Source: Frankia nepalensis
Lineage (GTDB): Bacteria > Actinomycetota > Actinomycetes > Frankiales > Frankiaceae
Length of the DNA: 64,000 bases
Reading direction: 5' to 3'
NCBI RefSeq assembly: GCF_016786325.1
Contig: NZ_JADWYU010000201.1
Location: 1-64,000 of the forward strand
The number at the start of each line of letters is the position of its first letter. The first letter of the stretch is position 1. Positions 18,662 to 27,082 of this stretch are shown one piece after another. The position numbers and the translations under genes are program-made. A model generated the notes under the pieces. It had not been told where the DNA came from. It did no database searches and saw nothing but the letters and a program-made list of their open reading frames with translations.

Positions 18662-19582
18662 ATGAAGATCGGCCTCTACGTCAGCAGCGCCGGGCCAAGC
18701 CCGGACGCGCTGATCGAGCAGGTCCAAGCCGCGGCGGCCGCCGGGCTCGACAGCGCCTACTTCAGCCAGCTCCTGTCCTGGGACGCGCTCACCGTCGCCG
18801 CGCTCAGCGCGCGCGCCGTGCCCGGCATCGAGCTCGGCACCGCCATCGTGCAGACCTACCCCCGCCACCCGATCGCGCTCGCCGGGCAGGCGCTGACCGT
18901 GCAGGCCGTGAGCGGGCAGCGCTTCACCCTCGGCGTCGGCCCGAGCCACCCGCAGATCATGGAGGAGCAGTTCGGCTACACATACGACCGGCCGGTCGGC
19001 CACACCCGCGAGTACCTCACGGCGCTGCGCCCGCTGCTTCGCGGGGAGCAGGTGGACCTACGGGGACAGACGCTCACGGCCGTCGGCGGGATCGACGCGC
19101 CGGGCATCGAGCCGCCGTCGGTGCTGCTGTCCGCCCTCGGGCCGAGGATGCTGCGGCTCGCCGGCGAGCTGGCCGACGGCACCGTCACGGTGTGGACCGG
19201 CCCCGAGCTGATCGGGGACTTCATCGCGCCGACCCTGACCCGCGCGGCCGCGGACGCGGGACGGCCGGCTCCCCGGATCGTGTCGACGGTCGTGGCGAGC
19301 GTGACCGCCGATCCCGACGCCACCCGCCGCTGGGTCGCCGAGCAGGTCGGCTTCGCCGCCCAGTTCCCCGGCTACCGGGCGGTGCTGGAGCGCCAGGGCC
19401 GGTCGGGGGTCGAGGAGACGGTCGTCGCCGGCGACGAGGAGACCGTGGCGCGGGCCGTCGCCGAATACGCCGCGGCCGGCGTCACGGAGCTCGTGGTCGG
19501 CCCGGTCGGCGACGAGCGCGCATGGGCGAGGACCCTCGAACTGCTCGCCAGCCTGCGCAAGGAGCTCGCCCCGGCGACGTGA
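18662..19582 (+). CDS. F420-dependent LLM-class oxidoreductase
   Basis: A 306-residue luciferase-like TIM-barrel protein. It starts MKIGLYVSSAG with GGAGG 5 bp upstream. The stretches TAIVQTYPRHPIALAGQALT and GQRFTLGVGPSHPQIMEEQFG match the actinobacterial F420-dependent LLM subfamily of about 300 residues. The C-terminus ends RTLELLASLRKEL. It would use reduced F420 or FMN on an unknown substrate. The divergent TetR gene probably represses it. Confidence 0.88.
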   Translation: MKIGLYVSSAGPSPDALIEQVQAAAAAGLDSAYFSQLLSWDALTVAALSARAVPGIELGTAIVQTYPRHPIALAGQALTVQAVSGQRFTLGVGPSHPQIMEEQFGYTYDRPVGHTREYLTALRPLLRGEQVDLRGQTLTAVGGIDAPGIEPPSVLLSALGPRMLRLAGELADGTVTVWTGPELIGDFIAPTLTRAAADAGRPAPRIVSTVVASVTADPDATRRWVAEQVGFAAQFPGYRAVLERQGRSGVEETVVAGDEETVARAVAEYAAAGVTELVVGPVGDERAWARTLELLASLRKELAPAT

Positions 19583-19713
19583 CCAGTGGCGCGCGGCGGT
19601 GCCGCGGACGAACGCGGCGGGCAGGCGTCCGGGACCTCCGGTGCCCGGTCGCGCGCGCTTGGGTCCGTCGCCAGCGGGAACGGTCCTCCGTTGAGGGAAG
19701 AGGGGGTCCCAAG

Positions 19714-20478
19714 TTGTCTGCTCCCGTTGTCGTCATCACGGGCGCGCTCACCGGCATCGGCCGCGCCACCGCGTGCGCATATGCCCGTCAGGGCGCGGAT
19801 CTTGTCGTCTCCGGCCGCCACCAGGACGTCGGCGACCAGCTCGCGGAGGAGTTGCGCGATCACGGCGCCCAGGCCGAGTTCGTCTGTGCCGACGTTCGCC
19901 GAGAACAGGATGTGCGGAATGTCGTCGACAAGGCCGTCGACCGGTTCGGCCGGCTCGACATCGCCTTCAACAACGCCGGCACCGAAGGAAAGATCGGCCC
20001 GGTCACCGAGGTGACCGACGAAGGTTACCAGTCGGTCTTCGATACGAACGTCAAGGGAACTCTGCTGTGCCTGAAGCACGAGTTCCGGGTCATGAAGGAG
20101 CAGGGTGGCGGCAGCATCGTCAACGTCAGTTCCATCTTCGGTCTGATGGGCTACCCCGACGCGACCGTGTACGCCGGCAGCAAGCACGCCGTCAGCGGCA
20201 TCACGAAGGCGGCCGCGCTCGAGGGCGCCGCTCATGGCATTCGGGTCAACGCCGTCGCCCCGGGCTACACTCGCACCGCGATGTACGAACGGGTCAACAG
20301 CGCCAAGGATCGAGACGCGATCGGCTCGGTGCTGCCCGTGCACCGGCCGGGCACCCCGGAGGAGATCGCCGAGGCCGTCCAGTACCTGGCCTCCGACAAG
20401 GCCGGTTACATCACCGGACAGGTTCTCACCGTCGACGGTGGCCTCATGGCGGGCTGGCCCCTCTTCCCAGAGTCATGA
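19714..20478 (+). CDS. SDR-family dehydrogenase (TTG start)
   Basis: Short-chain dehydrogenase of 254 residues. The start is TTG 19714, with AGAGGGGG 7-8 bp upstream; no ATG or GTG lies at the right place. NAD(P) binding is TGALTGIGRA, then NNAG, NVSS (catalytic Ser) and YAGSK (catalytic Tyr and Lys). The end SDKAGYITGQVLTVDGG is classical. The stop codon lies inside a 21-bp tandem duplication. No partner gene is seen. The substrate is unknown. Confidence 0.9.
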   Translation: MSAPVVVITGALTGIGRATACAYARQGADLVVSGRHQDVGDQLAEELRDHGAQAEFVCADVRREQDVRNVVDKAVDRFGRLDIAFNNAGTEGKIGPVTEVTDEGYQSVFDTNVKGTLLCLKHEFRVMKEQGGGSIVNVSSIFGLMGYPDATVYAGSKHAVSGITKAAALEGAAHGIRVNAVAPGYTRTAMYERVNSAKDRDAIGSVLPVHRPGTPEEIAEAVQYLASDKAGYITGQVLTVDGGLMAGWPLFPES

Positions 20479-20512
20479 ATCCAGAGGACGGAGTCATGAA
20501 TCCAGAGGACGG
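20471..20512. repeat. 21-bp perfect tandem duplication over the SDR stop
   Basis: Two exact copies of a 21-bp unit beginning AGTCATGAATCC. The first contains the TGA of the SDR. The second repeats it just after the gene, so the stop and its context are duplicated. Confidence 0.9.
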
Positions 20513-20559
20513 CGCACCGCGCCCGCGGCCATGGGCCGGGGCGCGGGCAACCGCCACCG

Positions 20560-20700
20560 AGGCAACCGTCCTTCGCTGGGACATCGGCCGTCCTTTGCTG
20601 AGGTAACCGTCGGGGCAACCGTCAACGTCGCCACCGTCAACGTCGAGGCAACCGTCAGTCGAGCGCGCGTCAGCCCGAACGTGTTTCAGTTCAGCCGAGC
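20560..20700. repeat. Degenerate AACCGTC repeats
   Basis: Five or more spaced copies of (G/C)AACCGTC and related CACCGTC, between the SDR gene and the GH15 gene, followed by two GTCAGCCGAGCG-like copies. No gene is seen in this gap. Confidence 0.5.
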
Positions 20701-20701
20701 G

Positions 20702-22528
20702 TCAGCCGAGCGCGCGGTCCAGGTTGAACGCCGCGCTGATGAGCCCCAGATGGGTGAAGGCCTGCGGGAAGTTGCCCTGCTGCTCGCCGGCGCGGCTGAT
20801 CTGCTCGGCGTACAGGCCCACGTGGTTCGCGTAGGTGAGCATCTTCTCGAAGGCGAGCCGCGCCTCATCGAGCCGCCCGGCCCGGGTGAGTGCCTCGACG
20901 TACCAGAACGAACAGATCGAGAAGGTGCCCTCCTCGCCGCGCACCCCGTCGGGGCTGACCGCGGGGTCGTAGCGGTACACCAGCGAGTCGGACACCAACT
21001 CCTCGCCGAGCGCGTCGAGGGTGGACAGCCACTTCGGGTCCGTGGGCGAGACGAACTTCGCCAGCGGCATCATCAGCACGGACGCGTCCAGGACGTCGCC
21101 GTCGAGGCGCTGGACGAACGCGCTCCGCCTCGCGGACCAGCCACGACGCATGATCTGGTGGTAGATCGCGTCCCGGCAGGTCCGCCAGCGCGGAATGTCG
21201 GCGGGCAGCCCCCGGTGGATCGCTATCCGCATGGCCCGTTCGACCGCGACCCAGCACATCAGGCGTGAGTACAGGAAGTTCTCGCGCCCGCCGCGGGTCT
21301 CCCAGACACCCTCGTCGGGCTGGTTCCAGTGCTCGCAGACCCAGTCCACCACGACGCCGATCTCGTCCCACAACCCGCTGGATATCGGCTCCCCCCACTT
21401 GTCGTAGAGATAGACGGAGTCGAGCAGCGCTCCGTAGATGTCCAACTGGAGCTGGTCGGCGGCGGCGTTGCCGATCCGTACCGGAACGGAGCCCTGATAC
21501 CCCGCGAGATGGTCCAGCTCGCGTTCCGGCAGCCCGCGGCGCCCGTCGATGCCATACATGATCTGGAGCGGGCCGCAGGAACTCTGGCCGCGCAGAGAGA
21601 AACGCTCGGACAGGAATTTCATGAAAGCCCGCGCCTCGTCGGTGAACCCCAGCCGCAGCAGCGCGTAGACGCAGAATCCGGCGTCACGGATCCATACATA
21701 CCGGTAGTCCCAGTTCCGCTCCCCGCCGAGTTGCTCGGGCAGGCTGGACGTCGGGGCCGCGACGATCGCCCCGGTCGGGGCGTAGGTCAGGAGCTTGAGG
21801 GTCAGCGCGGAGCGGTGCACCATCTCCCGCCACCGCCCCCGGTAGCGGGACGCGGCCAGCCACCGGCGCCAGAACGCCACCGTGGCGGCGAACTGCTCCT
21901 CGGCCTCGGCGTGCGGACAGTGGCGGGTCATGATGTCGCCGCCGACCCGGTCGAGCGCGAAGACCTCGGACTCCCCCTCGTGGAGCTTGAAACTCGCCCG
22001 CGCATCCGGGCCATCCTGGTCAATCGGCACCGTGGCGGTCAGCGCGAGGGAGAGTGACTCAGCCTCGAACAGCGTCGCGCGGTCCTCCACCCGGACGGTG
22101 TGCGGTTGCCGGGCGTAGTCGAACCGCGGAGCCACCCGCATTCGCATGGGGATCGATCCCCGCACGCATATGACGCGGCGGATCAGCCGGTGCCGGCCGA
22201 CCTCGGCGGCGTCACCGATGATCGGCATGAAGTCCTGGACCTCGCCCACGCCGTCGTCGGTGAAGAACCGGGTAATCAGCACGCTGGTGTCCGGAATGTA
22301 GAACTGCTTGGATCTCGCGGGCGCGTCGGCCGCCAGTTCGAAGCACCCTCCCCGGTCCGCGTCCAGGATCGAGGCGAAGACGCTAGGAGCATCGAAGGAC
22401 GGGCAGCAGTACCAGTCGATGGTCCCGTCGGTGCCGACCAGTGCCACGGTGCGCAGGTCGCCGATCAGCCCGTGGTCCGCGATCGGCAGGTAGCGCGAGG
22501 GCCCGGCCCACCAGTCCCGCCCGTCCAT
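20702..22528 (-). CDS. Glycoside hydrolase family 15 (trehalase/glucoamylase-like)
   Basis: A 608-residue GH15 enzyme. The start MDGRDWWAGPSRYLPIAD is chosen because GGAAGGA precedes it and family alignment starts there. The N-terminal beta domain begins DHGLIGDLRTVALVGTDGTI. The (alpha/alpha)6 domain has NWDYRYVWIRDAGF, with the general acid region, and ends AFTHLGLISAAFNLDRAL. No signal peptide is present, so it is cytoplasmic. Mycobacterial and actinomycete relatives act on trehalose, which makes trehalase the best guess; glucoamylase activity is the alternative. Confidence 0.9.
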   Translation of the reverse strand: MDGRDWWAGPSRYLPIADHGLIGDLRTVALVGTDGTIDWYCCPSFDAPSVFASILDADRGGCFELAADAPARSKQFYIPDTSVLITRFFTDDGVGEVQDFMPIIGDAAEVGRHRLIRRVICVRGSIPMRMRVAPRFDYARQPHTVRVEDRATLFEAESLSLALTATVPIDQDGPDARASFKLHEGESEVFALDRVGGDIMTRHCPHAEAEEQFAATVAFWRRWLAASRYRGRWREMVHRSALTLKLLTYAPTGAIVAAPTSSLPEQLGGERNWDYRYVWIRDAGFCVYALLRLGFTDEARAFMKFLSERFSLRGQSSCGPLQIMYGIDGRRGLPERELDHLAGYQGSVPVRIGNAAADQLQLDIYGALLDSVYLYDKWGEPISSGLWDEIGVVVDWVCEHWNQPDEGVWETRGGRENFLYSRLMCWVAVERAMRIAIHRGLPADIPRWRTCRDAIYHQIMRRGWSARRSAFVQRLDGDVLDASVLMMPLAKFVSPTDPKWLSTLDALGEELVSDSLVYRYDPAVSPDGVRGEEGTFSICSFWYVEALTRAGRLDEARLAFEKMLTYANHVGLYAEQISRAGEQQGNFPQAFTHLGLISAAFNLDRALG

Positions 22529-22902
22529 AGGGACGTCCTTCCCGACGCGGAGCACCCATAACGAGCGTCCCCGTCCGCGGGTCGTCCGCCGCGTCCGGCG
22601 GCGTGACACGGAGGGCGCCGGCCGGGCCACGACGACGCTTCCCATCGATCATGTTCCGCGGCCCAGGACCGCCTTGGCGATCTGCGCATACAACGAGCGA
22701 TCACCGACCCGCCCCGACCCGGTCTCCCCGGAAGATCACTGCCAGATCTGTACGAGATCCAGGAACAAAACGGACAGAGACCACCGAACAGCGCACACAT
22801 CTGGCGATCAAGGAAGTCGCCAGGCTCCCGGCGGGCCGGTGATCATCGGATGTGTACGCGGATCGGCGATCGAGCGGCCCCGGCAAGCGCCTACGGGAAG
22901 AC
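22529..22902. other. Intergenic region before the GH15 gene
   Basis: About 370 bp. No gene is seen; the short frames lack start signals. It should contain the promoter of the leftward GH15 gene. GATC-rich patches near 22835-22875 have no clear symmetry. Confidence 0.5.
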
Positions 22903-23604
22903 CTAGGGGACCAGTTCCGGGTACAGGCCGGCCGGGTCACCCGCGAGGCCGGCCTTGACCTGTCGGGTGATCTCGTCCGCCAGCACCTCGAACGCGCCCG
23001 CCTCGACGCCGTCGAGGGCGAGTTCGGCGACCTCGCGCGGGTCGGCCTTTTCGGCGTCGACGGCGGCCGCCATGTCGGTGTCGATGTAGCCCACGTGCAG
23101 GCTGGTGACGCCGATGCCGCGCGGGTGTAGCTCGACGCGCAACGAGTTGGTCAGTGACCACAGCGCCGCCTTCGACGCCGCGTACGACCCGCCGAGCGCG
23201 AACCATGACAGCACCGAGGCGACGTTGAGGACGTGTCCGCCGCCGTTCGCCGCGATGACGGGCGCGAACGCCTGGGTCAGCCGGAGTGGCCCGTAGAAGT
23301 TGGTCTCGAACTCCTGGCGGACGGCCTCGACGTCACCACCGAGAAAGGGAGTACCGATGTACCCACCAGCATTGTTGATCAGGACGGTCACGTCGTGCGC
23401 GACCCCTGCCGCCGACGTCACCGCAGCCGGGTCGGTGACCTCCAACGCCAGAGGCACGGCGCCCGGGTGAGTGATGGTGCGCGGGTCGCGGGCCGTGGCG
23501 TAGATCTTCTTCGCCCCGCGCGCATACGCCGCGTCGACGAACGCCCGCCCCAGCCCGCGGCTGCCCCCGGTGACCAGCACGACTGCACCCTCGATCGCGA
23601 CCAT
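22903..23604 (-). CDS. SDR-family oxidoreductase
   Basis: Short-chain dehydrogenase of 233 residues from start MVAIEGAVVLVTGG. An upstream extension would cross the operator and is rejected. Motifs are TGGSRGLG for cofactor binding, NNAGGYIG, NVASV (catalytic Ser region) and YAASKAA (Tyr, Lys). The divergent TetR gene starts 103 bp away and two palindromic operators lie between, so it is surely under that repressor. The substrate is unknown. Confidence 0.9.
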   Translation of the reverse strand: MVAIEGAVVLVTGGSRGLGRAFVDAAYARGAKKIYATARDPRTITHPGAVPLALEVTDPAAVTSAAGVAHDVTVLINNAGGYIGTPFLGGDVEAVRQEFETNFYGPLRLTQAFAPVIAANGGGHVLNVASVLSWFALGGSYAASKAALWSLTNSLRVELHPRGIGVTSLHVGYIDTDMAAAVDAEKADPREVAELALDGVEAGAFEVLADEITRQVKAGLAGDPAGLYPELVP

Positions 23605-23624
23605 CGTCAGCTCCCTCGACCACA

Positions 23625-23676
23625 TGGAAACCGATCGGTTTCCAACTAGTCGACGACAGTAAACCGATCGGTTTCC
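23625..23676. promoter_or_regulatory. Twin palindromic TetR operators
   Basis: Two copies of the same palindrome lie in the divergent gap. The first (23625-23644) is the perfect 20-mer TGGAAACCGATCGGTTTCCA. The second (23661-23674, extended on one side to 23676) has the core AAACCGATCGGTTT. They are 35 bp apart centre to centre. This is the classic site form for a TetR dimer. Confidence 0.88.
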
Positions 23677-23707
23677 GTTCACAAGCCCCGAGGTCTACCC
23701 TTGGTTC

Positions 23708-24415
23708 GTGAGCAGCGCCACGTCCCCTGAGGCTCGCCCAGCCGCCCCGGTGACCACGCCCGTTCCGGCACCGGCGGCGACGGCCACGCCCACGGGCACC
23801 CGAGAAAGGCTGCTGGACACGGCGGCGCCGCTGTTCTACCGGGAGGGCGTGGGAATCGGCGTCGAGGCGCTGTGCCGGGCGGCGGGTGTCTCCAAGCGGT
23901 CGATGTACCAGCTCTTCGCGAGCAAGGACGCGCTGATCGCCGCGAGCCTGGACCGATGGGCGCAGGCCCTGCGGGCCCGGCTGTTCCCGGCCGCCGACGA
24001 CCTACGCCCGCCGCGGGAACGGATACTCGACGTCTTCGAGCGGCTCGCGGACGCCAGCGCCGATCCCGACTTCCGGGGCTGCCCGTTCGTCGGCACGGCG
24101 GTCGAGGTCAAGGACCCCGCGCATCCCGCCGCCGCCGTCGCCCGCCGGCACAAGCAGGCCCTCACCGACTTCTTCGCGGCCGAGGCCGGCCGCGCGGGGG
24201 CCCAGGACCCGGCGCTCCTCGCCGAACGCCTCACCCTGATCTACGACGGCGCCAGCGCCCGGGCCGTGGTCCGGGCCGAGCCCCTCGGCGACCTCGCGAT
24301 CACCACCGCGGCCCTCCTCCTCGACACCGCGGGCGTCCCCGCCGCCGGCGGCGAGGGCATCCACCAGGGTGCCGGCCCCGCCAAGGGGTTCGCCCCGCCT
24401 CGACGCCCGACATGA
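23708..24415 (+). CDS. TetR-family regulator of the divergent SDR
   Basis: A 235-residue TetR protein from GTG 23708. An Ala/Pro/Thr-rich N-terminal tail of about 30 residues precedes the HTH: RERLLDTAAPLFYREG, VEALCRAAGVSKRSMYQLF, then SKDALIAASL. The ligand domain has the pattern FRGCPFVGTAVE common in regulators of SDR and efflux genes. It almost certainly binds the two GATCGG-centred palindromes just upstream, repressing both itself and the SDR. The C-terminus is also low-complexity. Confidence 0.9.
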   Translation: MSSATSPEARPAAPVTTPVPAPAATATPTGTRERLLDTAAPLFYREGVGIGVEALCRAAGVSKRSMYQLFASKDALIAASLDRWAQALRARLFPAADDLRPPRERILDVFERLADASADPDFRGCPFVGTAVEVKDPAHPAAAVARRHKQALTDFFAAEAGRAGAQDPALLAERLTLIYDGASARAVVRAEPLGDLAITTAALLLDTAGVPAAGGEGIHQGAGPAKGFAPPRRPT

Positions 24416-24444
24416 TCGCCGTTTGTGCCCTCTGAAGGTCGTGA

Positions 24445-24717
24445 CCTGGCCTGAAGGACGCCGGCGAGGGCGCCGTCGTCGTGCTCGGCAGCGGCGCGCT
24501 GGTGCGGCGGCTGGTCGCCGAGGGTCTGGTCGACGCCTACACCCTCTTCCTGCACCCGCTGCTTCTCGGCACCGGCACCCGGCTGTTCGGCGAGACCGCC
24601 AAGCCGCTCCCGCTGGAGCTGCGCGACGTCACCAGGACCAGCACCGGCGTCCTGATCCTCAGCTACGCGGCCAACCGCCCGGCAGGCCGGGCCGTCACGG
24701 CGGACCAGGGCTCATAG
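24445..24717 (+). pseudogene. RibD C-terminal/DHFR-like fragment
   Basis: The frame reads GLKDAGEGAVVVLGSGALV, then LFLHPLLLGTGTRLFG, the typical C-terminal half of RibD_C-type dihydrofolate reductase-like proteins. In-frame stops at 24433 and 24442 and the lack of a start show that the N-terminal half is gone. A GTG at 24481 could start a 78-residue product, but it would lack half of the fold. Confidence 0.75.
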
Positions 24718-24723
24718 CGCGAA

Positions 24724-24739
24724 GACGGCCCGTGCCGTC
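24724..24739. terminator. Hairpin between convergent genes
   Basis: GACGGC and GCCGTC (6-bp stem, 4-nt loop) lie between the DHFR-like remnant and the Lrp-type gene, which point at each other. Confidence 0.45.
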
Positions 24740-24744
24740 GGGTG

Positions 24745-25023
24745 TCAGTCGACACCAAGGTCGAAGACCGCGTCGAGGTCGTGACGCGAGTAGGCGCGGA
24801 ACGCGACGTGGGTCTCGCTGTGCTCCACGCCGTCCACCTTGCCGATCCTGCCGGGTATCACGTCGCCCAGCTGATCGTGTTCTCGCACCCTGACGACCGC
24901 GATGAGGTCGTATTCGCCGGTGACGGAGTAGACCTCGCTGACACCGTCGATTCCCGCGAGCTTTTCCGCCACCTCGGGCACCTGGTCGACCCTGGTCTTG
25001 ATCAACACGATCGCGGTAATCAT
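24745..25023 (-). CDS. Stand-alone Lrp/AsnC ligand-binding (RAM) protein
   Basis: A 92-residue protein with only the RAM/ligand domain of Lrp/AsnC regulators: MITAIVLIKTRVDQVPEVAE, GVSEVYSVTGEYDLIAVVRV and a C-terminal beta strand. There is no DNA-binding HTH, so it must act with another protein or as an amino-acid sensor. Such short forms are conserved in actinomycetes in the genomic neighbourhood of the cytochrome bcc genes and trpD, which are also in this window. A longer start at 25086 would add 21 residues without coding character. Confidence 0.88.
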   Translation of the reverse strand: MITAIVLIKTRVDQVPEVAEKLAGIDGVSEVYSVTGEYDLIAVVRVREHDQLGDVIPGRIGKVDGVEHSETHVAFRAYSRHDLDAVFDLGVD

Positions 25024-25273
25024 CCTGTCCTCCGTTCGATCGTCAGCCGGGGATGCGGCCATCGCGAGCGCCGCCCCACCCAGCACCCGTCACGGGACCG
25101 GACGCCCACTGAGCAACCCTAACGATCGCCGGCAGTGACGGTACCCAGCGCGGCGTCCCCTAGCCGACCGCGACGACCGGGGCGACCACGACGAACGCGA
25201 CGACCGGGGCGAGCGCGGCCCGGCAGGCGCGGGCGGGCGGGCGGGCAGGCAGGCGCGGGCTCGGCGGTCGGCC

Positions 25274-26227
25274 TCAGCGGCGAGCGGCGTAGATGCGACG
25301 CACGACGTCCTCGATGTCGGGTTCCTCGACGGTGAAGTCGACGACCTCGGCCCGTTCGGCGACCGCCGCGAACACCCGGGCGGCGGTGGTGGACTCGGCG
25401 TCGAACGCGAGCCGCTGGCGCAGGCCGTTCGCCTCGCTGGACAGGTGGCGGGCCGCCGGGATCCCGGTCAGGTCCGCCGACGGCGCCGTCAGGTCGACGG
25501 TGAGCACCCGTTCGGCGCCGGCGGTCCGCGAGAGGCCGGCCAGGTCGCCGTCGTAGACGAGCCGGCCGTGGTCGATGAGCAGGACCCGGTCGCACAGGCG
25601 CTCGACGTCCCCCATGTCGTGGGTGGTCAGCAGCAGCGTCGTGCCATGGGCGCGGCGCTCGGCGACCAGGAACTCCCGCAGCCGCTGCTTGGAAAGGACG
25701 TCGAGGCCGATGGTGGGCTCGTCGAGGATCACCAGCCGGGGGCTGTGCAGCAGCGCGGCCGCGACCTCGGCGCGCATCCGCTGGCCCAGGGACAGCTGGC
25801 GGACCGGGACGGCGAGGAAGCCGGCCAGCTCGAGCCGCTCGACGAGTTCCTCGGTGCGGGCGCGCTCCGCCGCGGCGGACAGCGTGTGGATGGCGGCCAG
25901 GATCCGGAACGACTCGCGCACCGGCAGGTCCCACCACAGCTGCGAGCGCTGCCCGAACACGACGCCGACCTCGCGGGCGAGCCGGCGCCGGTCCTTGACC
26001 GGGCGCAGCCCACAGGTGGTCACCGTGCCGCTGGTCGGCACGAGGATGCCGGTCAGCATCTTGATCGTGGTGGACTTGCCGGCCCCGTTGGCGCCGATGT
26101 AGCCGACCGCCTCGCCGGCCGAGATCCGCGTGGTCAGGTCGTCGACGGCCAGCACCCGCCGCCGGCGCGCCCCGTCGCGCACGGTGAACTGCCGGGTCAG
26201 CCCCTCGGCCTCCACGATCGCGCTCAT
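25274..26227 (-). CDS. ABC transporter ATP-binding protein
   Basis: ATPase of 317 residues. Walker A is GANGAGKSTT, the signature is LSLGQRMRAE, and Walker B is RLVILDEPTIGLDV, followed by the switch His in LLTTHDMGDVERL. The C-terminal 90 residues are an added regulatory part seen in COG4586-type ATPases. The two ABC-2 permease genes follow upstream on the same strand with 33-bp and overlapping junctions, so the three form one exporter. The substrate is unknown; relatives are annotated as antibiotic or viologen exporters. Confidence 0.92.
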   Translation of the reverse strand: MSAIVEAEGLTRQFTVRDGARRRRVLAVDDLTTRISAGEAVGYIGANGAGKSTTIKMLTGILVPTSGTVTTCGLRPVKDRRRLAREVGVVFGQRSQLWWDLPVRESFRILAAIHTLSAAAERARTEELVERLELAGFLAVPVRQLSLGQRMRAEVAAALLHSPRLVILDEPTIGLDVLSKQRLREFLVAERRAHGTTLLLTTHDMGDVERLCDRVLLIDHGRLVYDGDLAGLSRTAGAERVLTVDLTAPSADLTGIPAARHLSSEANGLRQRLAFDAESTTAARVFAAVAERAEVVDFTVEEPDIEDVVRRIYAARR

Positions 26228-26260
26228 CCGTCCTCGCCTTTCCTCATCCGCCGCCCTCCC

Positions 26261-27082
26261 TCATCCGCCGCCACCGCGGTAGTGCCGGACTCCCCAGCGC
26301 CAGCACAGCAGCGCCATCGCCCACGCCCAGAGCGCGGCGAGCGGTCCACACCAGCCCAGCCAGGCCGGCAGCCACGCCGGCGCCGGCAGGTCGAGCAGGA
26401 CCACCGCCGGAAGGAAGCCGGTGAAGGCCATCGGGAAGAAGTAGCCGAACACCACCTTGAGCGGGCGCGACCAGACCGAGGCCGGCTGGGTGGCGGCGTA
26501 ACGGCCGCCGTAGACGAAGGCGTTGGTCATCTCCTCGCCCTCGACGAGGAAGAACTGCAGGCCGCCCGCCCAGACGAACATCGCCGCGAACGTCGCGATG
26601 CCGCTGACCAGCGAGATCACCAGCAGCGCGACGGTGCCGACGTTCCACGTGATGTCACCCGCGGCCAGCCCGGCGACGAGCGCCACCAGGCCGACGGCCG
26701 CGCGCGACAGCCGCCGCAGGCTGATGTCGCTGGTGACCAGTTGCAGCAGCAGCGGCTGCGGCCGCAGGTAGAAGATGTCGAGAGTGCCGGCCCGCAGATA
26801 GGTGGGCAGCCTGTCGCAGTGCCCGAAGAGCATGTTGGCGAGCGAGAAGGCCAGGTCGGCCATGCCGAACACCAGCAGGATCTGGCCGAAGTCCAACCCG
26901 CCGAGCCGGGTCACCGCGTGGAACAGCACCCAGACCTCGGCCAGCTCGACCAACCCGGACAGCAGCGAGCTGACCAGGTCGAGGGCGAAGTTCGCGCGGT
27001 AGGAGGTCTGGGACCTGGCCCGGGAGGCGAGCACCACCGCGTAGGGCCGCAGCCGGGCGCGCAGGGCGATCCCGTCAGCCAC
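26261..27082 (-). CDS. ABC-2 type permease
   Basis: A 273-residue integral membrane protein with about six hydrophobic segments (for example LLVFGMADLAFSLANMLFG, then GLVALVAGLAAGDI). It belongs to the COG3694-like ABC-2 permeases that pair with COG4586 ATPases. It overlaps the next permease gene by 8 bp, so their translation is coupled. The exporter would work as ATPase dimer plus this subunit and its partner. Confidence 0.88.
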   Translation of the reverse strand: MADGIALRARLRPYAVVLASRARSQTSYRANFALDLVSSLLSGLVELAEVWVLFHAVTRLGGLDFGQILLVFGMADLAFSLANMLFGHCDRLPTYLRAGTLDIFYLRPQPLLLQLVTSDISLRRLSRAAVGLVALVAGLAAGDITWNVGTVALLVISLVSGIATFAAMFVWAGGLQFFLVEGEEMTNAFVYGGRYAATQPASVWSRPLKVVFGYFFPMAFTGFLPAVVLLDLPAPAWLPAWLGWCGPLAALWAWAMALLCWRWGVRHYRGGGG

